A stretch of DNA of 64,000 bases from Haplomitrium mnioides (Eukaryota; Marchantiophyta; Haplomitriopsida; Calobryales). A program made the position numbers and the translations under genes. The stretch covers positions 120,730 through 184,729 of the forward strand of contig JBNGIS010028758.1 of the NCBI GenBank assembly GCA_049999725.1, written 5' to 3'. The notes below the pieces were generated by a model, which worked only from the letters and a program-made list of their open reading frames with translations, was not told the origin of the DNA and did not search any database. Positions 22,156 through 33,749 of the stretch are shown here, piece by piece (position 1 is the first letter of the stretch; the number at the start of each line of letters is the position of its first letter).

Positions 22156-23139
22156 TGTTGGAAATGTACCTTAGCTAATGTAGATATATGATCATGGGCT
22201 TTTCTCCTAATCTATTTTGTATAGTTTTTTTAGTTTATCAACTAGTTTAGCTAGACTCTAGATTAAAGACAGTTTTGGAGGTGCTAACACATGGATGCAC
22301 ATGATGGTGACATATGGGAGCACCAAGAGGCTCATAAGGAAAATAGTTCTTGGGTCTCAAGGGGAGTGATGATTATGCTTATACAGTCATGTACATGAAC
22401 ATACAAAAAAAGTCTTGTAAGTGTAGGTATAGGCAAATATGTAGCTAGTAGAGCTGCTCTTGTTCATATTCAAGCCATGGTCTTCTTCACCTACTGGAGT
22501 ACATTGCTTGACCAATTTAAGCCCACAAAGATTGTTTGGGCACTATAGAAAACCATGTTGTTTTTTTGGTTTTGTACAACTTATAAAAATCAAGTGAGAT
22601 GATGCTCATCACATTCTCAGTAAGCAAAAACTTCCTCTAGTGTCTTAAGAAAAAACTAAGAGTTTAAGTTGAGTTCATGAGAAGGTGTCAAATATCAAGG
22701 AGTCAAAGAACAAGAATTGTGTTTCCTATTTTTGACACTCCCCCATTTGTATGCTCACGTTTTCGTTTTCCTGTTCGAATTTCACCTCTAGTTCTAGATT
22801 TGTGAAGGTCGCAACATCACACTGTTGTTTTTTTGCATCTTCTTGATATCATGTTTTTGAGCCAAGTGAAATCATCTTCGAACGGCGAGGGCGACGTCCT
22901 ATCAATAATCGCATCTCAATATAAACGTGATTTTCCCCTTTGATTTTGATTTTTGGTTGTTCGCAAAGCTGATTATGAAGCATTGCGATCTTGTTCTTGT
23001 GGTGTATCGCAACATGCTTTTTGTTGACCTTTGACTCTAATCTTATCTGTCTTTTTCAAAGCATATTTCCTATTAAGTTCTCTCTCTCGACAGCTTCTCA
23101 ACTCTTCATGTGGATTTTGGAAGCTCATATTTTCCAATA
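22156..23139 (+). repeat. 5' LTR of copia C
   Basis: 984 bp from TGTTGG to CCAATA. The following 14 bases (23140-23153) are a decayed version of the primer site seen in elements A and B, matching at 10 of 14 positions. Confidence 0.85.
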
Positions 23140-23382
23140 GTTTTTGAGCCTACGATTTGATTCTAGCATTGGGAGTACCGTCCAGAAATTTAGAGGAGAA
23201 GATTTTCATCTTTGGAAGTTGAAGATGAAAATGGTCTTAGTGAGCCAAGATGTAAGACTTCGAAGTCATTGAAGATCCCCAAGCTGAATTGGCTCTTCTC
23301 TCTGAAGAAATGTCAAGAGTTGACATCAAAAGGGAGAGTAGACATTTAGTAAGGGCTGAGCAGAGGGTTTTAGCATCCATTA
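23140..23382 (+). pseudogene. copia C gag, N-terminal part
   Basis: A copia Gag N-terminus with FRGEDFHLWKLKMKMVL (about 23190-23240), corresponding to the usual 'x-NYxxWK-KM' opening. It runs through ELALLSEEMSRVDIKRES before being cut by element B at CATTA (23378-23382). The same frame resumes at 38370, after a second CATTA. Confidence 0.75.
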
Positions 23383-24330
23383 TATTGAAAATGTATCTTT
23401 GTTGCTGTAAAGTGGACAACACCATGTTGAAAATGTATATTTTCTACTGTAAATAGAGACAACTAACTATTGTTAGTTGTAAAGGCTAGCTAGTGTAGTT
23501 AGCTAATAGACATTTTAGAGGAGCTGACAAGTTCCAGACCCCCTTAGACATTTATGATTGTGATAGTGAGCAATGAGCAATAAGCTTAGAAATAGGACAT
23601 TTGTTAATATGTCAGAAGGGGGCGCATCATTTAGGCGATCCTCTTTCTACCTGCTCGATGTTCATTGCCCCACTCTATTCAATATAGGGCAACTTGTATA
23701 TCATTGTAAGCTGACCTCTTATTTGTATATAAACATGAGTAGTCCTCTAAAGGATTAATCCTTAGTGAGCCTAGCTTCTTCGAGTATATTAAGAGCAGAT
23801 TACGAGTTCACGATCAAGTTCGTGAGGAGGTGTCGAAGCTCATGATTGAGTTTGTGAAGAGGTATCAAACATCAAAGTGTTCTTCCAAGGCGTCGAAGAA
23901 CGTGAGGAGGTGTCAAACATATGGACATCGAAGAACAGGAATCGAGTTTCCTGCTTTCGACACCCCTCGATTTGTATGCTCACGTTTCTTGTTTCTTATT
24001 CAAATTTCACATCTCGTTCCACATTTGTGAGGGTACCAGCATTGCAACAATGTTTTTTTGCATCTTCTTGATATTTCATTTTCGAGTCAGGCATATTTCG
24101 TTTTTGATTTAGGTGTTTTTGTTTTCGAAAGACGATTTTCTACTGGAAATTGATCCTACACTAAATCACATTTTTCTTTGACTCGGTTGTTTGGTTCAAA
24201 GCTTAACTTATGGAGTAGCGCAATCTTGGTGTATTGCGACCTGATATCTGGCGATTTTCAATTCTGACCTCATCTGTCCCATTTGAAGCATATTTTCTAA
24301 TATGTGCCCTCTCTCGTGACAAGCTTCCTC
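23383..24330 (+). repeat. 5' LTR of copia B, first part (interrupted by A)
   Basis: It matches 37381 to about 38332 of the 3' LTR and stops at CAAGCTTCCTC. The missing end (AACTCTAAAGTGG onward) is found at 33700-33735, on the far side of element A. Confidence 0.85.
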
Positions 24331-25222
24331 TGTTGGAAATGTATCTTTGCTGTTGTAGAGTAGCCAGCTCTAATACCATGTTGAACATGTATCTTTGTTG
24401 CTGTAAATAGAAACAACTAACTATTGTTAGTTGTTGATGCTAGCTAGTGTAGATAGCTAATTGACATTTTAGAGGGGCTGCCAAGTTCCAGACCCCCTTA
24501 GACATTTATGATTGCTACAATGAGCAGTGAGCAATAGGCTCAGAAATAGGATATTTGTTAGAATGTCAAAAGAGGGCGCAAGATTCAAGTGATCCCCTTT
24601 CCATCTGCTCGATGTTTGCCCAACTCCATTCAATATGAGGCAACTTGTATGTCAGCGTAAGCTGACCCCTATTGGTATAAAAACATGAGGAGTCCTCCAA
24701 AGGATTCATCCTCAACAATCATATTTCTTGTTTGCATTCTTCCTCTTCCTTTGGTTCGATATTTGTGAAGGTCACAGCATTGCGACGGTGTTCTTGATGT
24801 CACTTTCTTGATATTGTGTTTGGAGCAGAGGCAACAGATTCAACATCCGAGCATACTTCGTGAGGAGGCTATGAGTTCGCAAGGAGGTTGTGGCTTGTCT
24901 GGTGGCAAATGTCAGCACGTCGAAAACAAGGATCGAGTTCCCATTTTTTACTTCCCTCCTGAATCGCATTTTTGCAATTTCGAACCAGCGCTGCTCGCTT
25001 TGCAACAGGGAGGTCTTGCCAAAAATTGCAATTTTCTCACCCTAGATTTTTGGAGGCTCACAAATTGCAAGCTCTGATAGCTCACGATCCTATTATCGTG
25101 GTGTATCACAACCTCATCCGTGGCGTTTTTGGATTCTCCTTCAAAGCATATTTTGATCAAGTGCTACTTTTCGACAACCTTGGAAGCTCTTCACGCGGAG
25201 TTTTCGAGTTTACTTTCCAATA
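24331..25222 (+). repeat. 5' LTR of copia A
   Basis: 892 bp, TGTTGG to CCAATA. The embedded reading frames (for example 24808-25077) are LTR sequence repeated at 33240-33560 and are not genes. Confidence 0.87.
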
Positions 25223-25236
25223 GGTTATGGGCCCAC
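25223..25236 (+). other. Primer-binding site of copia A (GGTTATGGGCCCAC)
   Basis: It directly follows the 5' LTR. It is complementary to the anticodon arm of plant initiator tRNA-Met as I recall it (GUGGGCCCAUAACC), rather than to a tRNA 3' end. This implies priming by a cleaved half-tRNA, as known for Drosophila copia. Confidence 0.8.
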
Positions 25237-25775
25237 AATGCGAGTTGAGTCTAGTAGCACAATGAAGAAACTTCAAGGAGACATTTCATCTTGAGATACG
25301 ATGAAGCTGCTGTTGGTGATTCAAGATCTACAGCCAGAAATTTTGAGAAGATTTTTTTTTCATCTTTTGTTAAAGTTGAAAGCTTTTTTTGGTCAATCAA
25401 GACCTGAGGGAAATTATTGAGAAACCCCAAATATAATATGATCTGATCTCTCAAGAAATGTTTGGTTTTGACATTAGGAGAGAAAGATAGTGTTTGGTGA
25501 GAGCTGAGCAGAAGGCCTTGGCATCTAGTATGTTGAGCCTTGGAGATCATTTTTGAGTTGGTGAGAACTGCAGCAAGCTTGAAAATAGTTATCAAGTAAT
25601 TATGAAGGCAATAGGACTATGAAGAGAATTTTCCTGAACCTACTCTTCTTGGTACACATGAAGGAAAGTTCAACTATCATTGTACATGTGATGAGGATCA
25701 AGTCCATATCTGGAAAGCTTCAAGCAATTTCAACCATGAATTAAAGACATGGTGGTATATGTTGTGCTCAATAGC
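25237..25775 (+). pseudogene. copia A gag, first part
   Basis: Decayed Gag sequence includes VNQDLREIIEKPQ, ALASSMLSLGDHF and MKESSTIIVHVMRIKSISGK. It is cut at 25775 by the 3.8-kb insertion and resumes at 29573-29579 with LPEGYDTLVMKMEA, the expected next Gag segment by comparison with elements B and C. Several stops and frameshifts. Confidence 0.7.
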
Positions 25776-28700
25776 TGTGAGAGCATAGTTCCTGTCAAGA
25801 GATCAGAATCGATGTGAAGATGCTCTTTTCGGCACAGAAAAATAAAAGTCAAATGGTAAAGTTGTGAGTTTTTGGAAAAATATGAAAAATAGAGTATATT
25901 GTGTTATGGAGAGAAGAAAGGAGGAGGTTGTGCTATAGGAGGAGCTTTATTTTGGGGGGGACAAAAATAAAAATTGTAAAACCAATTTAGTTGTTGAGGG
26001 CCAAGACTAGCCTCTATCTATTTCTATTTCTATGTGTTGATGGACATCTTGCCCATGAGCTAATGGAAGTGCATCAGAGGACAAGTTGCCATGTTGTGCC
26101 CTAAACTAGGTCCGTCGAGGGGCAAGAAGTTAAGCGGTGGCCTTACACCCCTGTGGGGCTGCCTCTCGAATGGAACTTAGAGTCAATTGCTTATATATGG
26201 CTTCTGAGTTATGAGAGAATACTTATGGGATAAAGGGCAGGTCTCTGCTACGACCACCCAAGAAGAAGCTGTGATCCGCGGACAAGCGATCGACTGTGGT
26301 GTTTGAGGAATTTGATGTGAAGAATTAATCTATGTGGAGTTTGAAAGGAAAAGGGAGGATCAATTTGTAAGAAGGCTCCTCTTTTGTGATCTATCTGATT
26401 AACGAGATCGATTTGTAGGAAGGAAAGATTTTCTTCTCTAAGGAAGAAATGTGAATGATTCATGATGGGATCTGTATATGAATGGAAGAATGAAAGTGAA
26501 GGCTGCAGACTGCGCTGAAAGCCCTGCAGAATATGAAATGTGATAAGGAAGAAAGCGATCAACCTGTGCGATAATGAAATCTGTCCTAGGGAGCGATGTG
26601 ATGAGAAGAGAAACGCCGGATGGTTAGAAATGCGGAAGCAAAGCCTCTGCAATGGAGAAGAAGGTCCTGTCCTAGCAGTGGAAGAAGAACTTCAAATATG
26701 AATGCAAGGGGATATCTCTGCGAAGAGGAATTCAAGTAGCAATGAAGGAGCGATGACTTGGCCATGGTATCTGCGCGTGAGGATGAATTAGAAAGATTGA
26801 AGAGAAGGATTCGATCGCGGAGAATTTGAAGAATCCGAAGAATCTGAAGAGTCTGTTGTCCGCGAGGAGTCCGATCCGAAGAATGTAGCGGAATTGAACC
26901 TTCCTAAGTGAGGAGCCCACTTGAGTTGGTTCCGATCAGCCTTCCTAAGTGGAAAGGACTGGTTAACCTGGATCCAAAGCGGGGGAAGGATTAAGCGGCC
27001 GAAATGGTGATATATAGACGATTCGAACTGAAGAAAAGGGTGATCTTGAAAGTTCGAACTGGTCCTGCGGATGATCTGAGAAAGTTCGAAATGGATTTAC
27101 GGGAGTTACTATTCTTACATCGAACTTTTGTACGAGTGACTAAGGGGAGTAATAACTGAATGGGCGAAAGGATGACCTATCACCTATCCGAAGTGAAGGA
27201 AGGTAAGTTTGAAAGTTCGAATCGGACGGGGTGAAAGTTCGAATTTGGCCAGAGATTGAAAGTTCATAAAGGGTATAGATTCAAGAGACGAAAGTTCGAT
27301 CGGGTGGTTCTAAAAATTCGAGGATCTGATTTCGAAGACTTCCTTTCATGTGGAATCAAAGATGGCTGAATCGAAGAACGGAGATTGAACGACTGGTTTG
27401 TGACTGATTCAAGTGAAGGATGATTTGAAAGGAATTGAATGAATGTTGTGAACTGATCCATGCAAGTTCCCTATTGCGAATTGAAGGAAAGAGGTTGCGA
27501 AGGAGAGAGTTTTTACCCATTGGAAGCTGAAAGAATGTTGCAACCAGTTGAATAAGGCTGCATTGGAAATTCGAACATCTGGCGGTGTTGTAGAATTGAA
27601 TTTTGTGTTGGAATTGCGAATGACGAGGATTGAAGGGCGATCTGATTTGAATGAAGGATTCAAAATTATTGAAGAGCTTTATGGATTGAGGGGAAGAATG
27701 GTCATGCGTAAGAGCTCAATGTGGGGAATAAGGTGAGAAATGTTGAGCGATGATTAATCAGCTGTGAGGGAGTAATCGATCGACGGAATTGGTGTTGTAA
27801 TCGGAAGGAATTGAAAATTTTAAAGGAATAAGTAAAAACTGGAAGTAAGCGGAAGGATGTTCCGTGAAGGGAGTCCGTGAGTCCGAAGAAGGCTTTAGAA
27901 CTTCACCTTTTGATGTAGGGAACCCCAGTTAAGGGGGTTCTGATTTGTTTTCCAAGGTGGGATACCCCGGTTAAGAGGGTTTACGTCGAGTGTCCTTGTG
28001 GGGATCCAAAGTGGGACACCCCGGTTTAAATGGTTCTGATGGGGATTACAAATTGGGGAGCACCGGTTAGGAAGGTTGCTTTCCGAGGAGATTAATGGAA
28101 GGATGATTGGCAAAATGGCAATGAAGCGAAACAGTGATGTAGGAAACGGCAACTTATCGGTGTTTTGCGCGAAAAAGAAAGGTGTGTGAGGAGGAAAGTT
28201 AAATGGCAAATTAGTGATTTGTTATGGTTTTGGTGTGGAAGTCGAACTGAAAGTTTGAAAGTTCGAAAATGGCGAAACGACTACTCTGCGGAATTTGAAA
28301 AGTTCAAACTTGAAGCAGAAGAGTTAGTGAAACTTCAAAATTAGTATAAGAACAATCGTTAGTAATTTGTTCTTATGGTGAGTTTAGTCCGTGTAAGTTA
28401 GTGAAAGAGTGTTATTTAGTTTAAGAACGGTCTGTGAGTTGTTAGTTCTTATTTTAAACTTAGTGTAAAGAGGTTAGCGTGTAGAGAAGCAAGTTAGTTT
28501 GAATTGTAATTAGAATGACTGTTATTGTCAGTTGAGCAGGACAGGAGGTACAAGCCTGTTGGCGAGTTCCTGTTTTGCTAGTTAGTCTCATTGTATATGT
28601 GTGCTTCAAGAAATATACAAAGAGTTCATGTCTGTGAGGTCCCTTGCTCATGGTTGTTGATTGCAGATTCAGAAGGAGCAGTTTGAAGAAGGAACAAGGA

Positions 28701-29572
28701 TTTGCAGTTAGAGTTGGTTGGTGAATGTTCTGCAGGTTTGCAATTGAAGAAATCAGTCAGGTAGCATTAGAGGAGTGCATGTCAGGAGTTGCCTGAGTGT
28801 GTCCTACTGGTGGGTCTAGGTTCTGAGCTCCAGGTTGTAAATTTGTGGGAGGTTTAGTGGCAAATCAATTCTGCTTTAAGTTCTATTCTGTTCTGTGATT
28901 GTTAAATTTTTAAGAAGAGAACCTTCTGTGGTTAGTCAGTCAGTGGATACTGGTTGGTGGGTTGCAGTAGAGTAAGGAGTGCTTAGAATTGTGTGTGCCT
29001 ATGGAATAGGTGGTCATTTCAACAAGCAAACAGAGTAGTGGGTGGTTGGAGGAACAACAGTTGGATGTGAGATCAGGAGGGTCGTTCTATAGCTGAGTTC
29101 TCAGCATCAAGCTCTAGGATATATTGGGTTGGAGTGGCTTGAGTATCTAGTTTGAGGGAAGTGAGATGTTGTAATGAAGGTAGGCACTAGAGTGTTGGTT
29201 TGAGAGTTCCTAGCAAGTTGTGGAACTGGTTGCTTGTGAATTTCTTTTATTCAACTTCTGTTTAAAATCAGCCTGTACAACATCTTTCTTATCCTGAAAG
29301 TGTCAGTCATGCAGTTTGAGTAATTCTTGGATTTTGTTCTGTTATAGTAAGTAGTAGTAGTAGTTTATGTGTTTGGTTTTGTGGAGAAAGGTTGTCAATC
29401 CTAGAGTGGAGAGAGGTCCATCTCTAAACTGATAGAGTGGAGTTTCAGACCTCTTTAAATAATCTGGAAAGTTGGTATAAGTGAATTAAGAGCAGATTTC
29501 TATATAGATCTTGCGTGGTTCGATCTCGGGTTGTTGTTTTTCGGGGTTGGAGTGCCATTGCTGTGCTATGAA
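25776..29572. mobile_element. 3.8-kb insertion of unknown class in copia A gag
   Basis: The direct repeat AATAGC occurs at both ends (25770-25775 and 29573-29578), and Gag codons join once the segment is removed. No coding domain is recognised. Internal features include dense TTCGAA sites (27000-28320), a four-unit GGGACACCCCGGTT-like repeat (27895-28080) and LTR-like text near 28560-28660. It starts TGTGAGAG and ends CTATGA, so the TG...CA ends of a standard LTR element are not obvious. It may be a solo LTR, a long non-coding LTR element or a DNA transposon. Confidence 0.7.
27895..28080. repeat. Four-unit imperfect repeat in the 3.8-kb insertion
   Basis: Units of about 40-55 bp carry GGAACCCCAGTTAAGGGGGT, GGATACCCCGGTTAAGAGGG, GGACACCCCGGTTTAAATGG and GGAGCACCGGTTAGGAAGG. 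Confidence 0.7.
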
Positions 29573-32500
29573 AATAGCCTTCCTGAAGGTTATGACACTT
29601 TGGTCATGAAAATGGAGGCAAAATAGAGATCTGACCTAGTTCTGGAATTCATGGTGAGTTGCTTGCTCAGTGAGAAGCAGATGCAACACAACATAAATTG
29701 ATGATAATCCTTTGACTGCCAAAGGAGACGAGAAAAGATGGATACATGGAGAGATAATTACATGTCAATATTGCAATAAACTTGGACACTTGTCCAAATC
29801 CTACAAGAAGAGACTAGCTAACAAGTTTGGAGGAGAGAAGAGAATTCTAAGGAGACCTCCAGTGCAGCAGTTGTTGAAGAATCAACTGAAGACCATGATT
29901 AAATAAACTTGAATTGAAGAAGTAGATGACAAGGATGCTCTGATACTTGGTGCATCCAACCATGTGTCATCAAGGAAGGTATGATTAATGGGTGTTATAA
30001 GAAGAGATTCCAAAGTTGATAGAGTTGGGTAAGAGCTCTAGAGGATATACAATTGCAATAGACTATACACCTTATTATTAAAGGATAGAGAGGAAGAATC
30101 GCCATCCACATTCTTGAGGGAGTTTTTTATGAGCCTGAGATCACAAAAAGAATTTGTGTTAGTGAGTGCACTTTTGAGTACGTGCTTGGTGGTCAACTGT
30201 GACCCATATGAGCTCTACAGCCCTAGATAAGGTTGGCAAGGTAGTTGGTGTTGGTATCCTGAGAGAGAATCTATGTAGATTGGATTGCATCCTAGAGGTT
30301 GAAGAAAGCATGAGTATGGCTAACCTGAGAGAAGGGGATAGATCTCTAGCACCACATGCTTGGACACTTGGAGAAGCAATGACTCAGGTTGCTTACCAGC
30401 ATGGTGAGCAACATGGTTTGAAAAAATCTACCTCACTTGAGTTCTATGAAAGATGTGTGAAGGGAAGTCACACAAAGTCTGCAGACAAGAAGGGCCTACC
30501 ATTGGATGAAGGACATCTAAGTTGGAATTAATCCACATCAACATATGTGGATCTATGAAGAAACCTTCAATGTCTTGCTATAAGGGTTTTTCTTGTATCA
30601 TTCACAGATGAAAATCAAAGATTTCCTTTGTCTACTTCATGAACATCAAGGATGAGATGCTTCAATGTTGCAAACATGTCTTGTTGGGGTGGAGAATGAA
30701 GTTAATAATAGAATCAAAGATTTTGGAGTGATAGCAACAGATTCACAATTTTCTTGTGAAGAGTTGGCATCAGAGCATAAATGAATGCTCAGAATTCTCC
30801 ACACCAAGACGGTGTGGCAGTATAGCTTAACAGCAAAATTGTCAAGAGGCGTGGAAGCATGTTACATATACTGGCTTAGAAGACAAGTTCTGTGGTAGCA
30901 TGGCTGAATAGGAACTTTGTTGAAAAAACTGGAAGTATGGTGCATATAATGGTATAGAGAACAACTTTTGAGTAGTGGGAGTGGCTATAGTTGAAGAATA
31001 TCAGCACCACAATTATAACTGAAGGGTTAACACCTTGGGAGGCTTAGGGGTTCAACCTTCAGTGAAGCATCTCAGATTTGTTTTGGCTACAATACATATG
31101 TCTTGGTTCATGTGACACTTTGCATGAAGTTGGAACCTAAGAGAGGAAAGTATATTTTTCCTTAGGTATAGGAAAGGAGGGAAGACCTATGACTGTGAGC
31201 TAGTTACAAGCAAAACAATTTGGTACAAGTATGTCATTTTCAATGAGTGGAAGGTAGGGAACATGTTGGATGCAAATCCAAGCCCTACCCTCCTTGATGT
31301 TCTGAGAATTACTCTAGGTGATGGAGAGTTGGTCAGACCTTTGGGCAACAACTTGTAGAAGGTGGACAAGCCATCTTGGAGGACTATGATGACAATGGGA
31401 AAATGCATTGCAATCTGTGAGGAAGTGACAGAGTTTCTAAAGACCAATTGCTAGGCTTAAAAGATAGGAAGGTAAGGCAAAAGTTGCTCTTGAGCAAGAG
31501 CAAACTAGCCTAAGGCAGGCCATGAAAAAAGGATGATGCTAAACAGTGGGAGTAGGCTACAAAAGATAAGTACCAATCCTTGAAAGAGATTGGCACTTGG
31601 ATTCTGAGAGATTTACAAGAAGGCAGGAAAACCATTAGGTGCAAATGGGTATTAAGAGCTCAAGTGTGGAGTTGTAGTCACCAAGTACAAGGCACACTTG
31701 GTAGCCTATGAACATATGCAGACGGAAGTATTGTTTTTAAGGAACATGGGCCCTAGTAGTGGTGAAGTTGACATCAATCCATTGCTAACTCGCCATTGTA
31801 GTAGATATGGATAGGGAAGTCCATCACATGGATGTGAAGTCACGTTTCTTGAATGAAGATCTCAAGGAAGAGATGGGTATGGTACAACCTGTAGGGTTTT
31901 GAGGCACTTGATATGGAACACAAGATATGTGTCTCTTAGGAATTATCTGTAGAGACTAAAGCGGTCCTCAAGAGCATGGTATGAGGAGATGGACTAGTAC
32001 TTGCAAAGTGGTGGATATTCATGATACACATTTGATCACAGCAAGACTGCTCAGAGGTAAAGAAGTCTATCATCATAGTCACTGTATATGACCTGCTCTT
32101 ATTCAATGTTACCTAAATTTGCTACACAACATGAAGCATGGTCTGAGTAACCCATTTGAGAAGTGGACTTTGGAGAGGTACAGTGCATATTTGGGACACA
32201 GGTGATTGGAGACAAAAATGCAAGAGCTCAATCAACAAAGGAAGTTGCAAAGCATGCACTTGATGCTGATTGCAAATTGTCAAATATGTACTTGAAGGGT
32301 ACAAGAGATCTTGGCATCATTTGGAAGGGTGATAAAGAGATCAAGCTTACTGGCAATAGTGATGCAGATTGGGAAGGAGATCCAATGTTGGACATATGAG
32401 AGATGGCTATCTCCTTGAGCACTCAAATGCAAAGAACCACTACTCTTTCATCGACTGAAGTTGAGTATAAGGCATTTTCAAATGCTTGTGAGGAAGATGC

Positions 32501-32770
32501 ATGGATACACAGGTTGCTTGATTGGATTCAAGCAAGAGACACCTTCTTCTATGTTACTACCTTAGATGCATGGAATTGGCATCAACCCAGTTCAACATCC
32601 AAAGACAAACACATTGACTTCCAATAACACTTCATACGTGCTTGGAAATGAAGTGAAACTGGAGTATTGTGTGACAGTAGAGATGGCAGTCGACGTTTTT
32701 ACCAAAGCATTGCCCAAGAATGATACTTCAAGCTAATTAGCAAGATGTGGATTTACAAATCTACAACAAC
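29573..32770 (+). pseudogene. copia A gag end and pol remnant
   Basis: The order is copia-like: end of Gag with knuckle CQYCNKLGHLSKSY (last Cys now Tyr, about 29765), degraded protease near 29940, pre-integrase LGHL-like text (30365), integrase pieces to about 31110, RVT_2 pieces (about 31590-32000), and RNase H with NSDADWEGDPM (32355-32390) and TTTLSSTEVEYKAF (32435-32475). There are many stops. Relative to element C the RVT_2/RNase H connection is shortened and a RNase H block after GDPM is missing; element B shares both losses. The element could not encode working polymerase. Confidence 0.8.
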
Positions 32771-32774
32771 ATGT

Positions 32775-32786
32775 GATAAGTAGGAG
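32775..32786 (+). other. Polypurine tract of copia A
   Basis: GATAAGTAGGAG immediately precedes the TG of the 3' LTR, matching the tracts of B and C with one change. Confidence 0.75.
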
Positions 32787-33694
32787 TGTTGGAAATGTAT
32801 TTTTATTGTTGTAGAGTAGCCATCTCTCATACCATGTTGAGCATGTATCTTTGTTGCTATAAATAGAAACAACTAACTATTGTTAGTTGTTAAGGTTAAC
32901 TAGTGTAGATAGCTAATTGACATTTTAGAAGGGCTGCCAAGTTCCAGACCCTCTTTGAGATTTATAATTGTTACAGTGAGGAGTGAGCAATAGGATCAGA
33001 AATAGGACGTTTGTTAGAATGTCAAAAGGGGCCCAAGACTCAAGTGATCCCCTTTCCACTTGCTCGATGTTTGCCCCACTCCATTCAATATGGAGCAACT
33101 TGTATGTCAGCGTAAGCTGACCCCTATTGGTATAAAAACATGAGGATTCCTCCAAAGGATTCATCCTCTGTAATCATATTTCCTGTTTGCATTCTTCTTC
33201 CTCCTCTTGTTCGATGTTTGTGAAGGTCGTAGCATCGCGACAGTGTTCTTAATGTCACTTTCTTGATATCATGTTTGAAGCACAGGCAACAAATTTGACA
33301 TGCGAGCATACTTCGTGAGGAGGTTGCAAATGCGCAAGGAGGTTGAGGCTTGTCTGGTGGCAAATGTCAGCACATCAAAAACAAGGATCAAGTTTCCGTT
33401 TTTTACTTCCCTCCTAAATCGCATTTTTGCAATTTCAAAGCCAGTAACGCTTGCTTCGCAATAGGGAGGTCTTGCCAAAAATCGTATCTACCCTAAATCA
33501 CAATTTTCTGACCCTCGGTTTCTGGAGGCTCACAAATTGCAAGCTCTGATAGCTCACAATCCTATTATCGTGGTGTATCATGACCTCATTGCTGGCATTT
33601 TGCGATTCTCTTTTGAAGCATATTTCGATCAAGTGCTCCGTTTTGATAGCCTCTTAAGCTCTTCACGTGGAGTTTTCGAGTTTACTTTCCAACA
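32787..33694 (+). repeat. 3' LTR of copia A
   Basis: 908 bp, TGTTGGAAATG to CCAACA, closely matching 24331-25222. Confidence 0.87.
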
Positions 33695-33699
33695 TACTC

Positions 33700-33735
33700 A
33701 ACTCTAAAGTGGAATTTCGAGTTTACTTTCTAATA
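33700..33735 (+). repeat. 5' LTR of copia B, last part
   Basis: AACTCTAAAGTGGAATTTCG to CTAATA is the end of the LTR begun at 23383 and matches 38333-38369. Confidence 0.8.
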
Positions 33736-33749
33736 GGTTGTGGGCCCAC
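33736..33749 (+). other. Primer-binding site of copia B (GGTTGTGGGCCCAC)
   Basis: One base different from the site of A; the change still allows a G-U pair. It lies directly after the 5' LTR. Confidence 0.75.

Larger units (their letters stand above)
24331..33694 (+). mobile_element. Ty1/copia element A (inserted in the 5' LTR of B)
   Basis: LTRs at 24331-25222 (892 bp) and 32787-33694 (908 bp) start TGTTGGAAATG and are closely similar. Flanking direct repeats are TCCTC (24326-24330) and TACTC (33695-33699), one mismatch apart. The B LTR sequence CTTCCTC-AACTCTAAAG, uninterrupted at about 38330, is rebuilt when A is removed. Internal sequence carries gag and a heavily decayed pol plus a 3.8-kb insertion. 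Confidence 0.87.

Noticed and set aside
24808-25223. Plus-strand frames with Cys residues near 24880-25020
   Set aside because: They lie entirely inside the 5' LTR of copia A and recur in its 3' LTR at 33240-33690.
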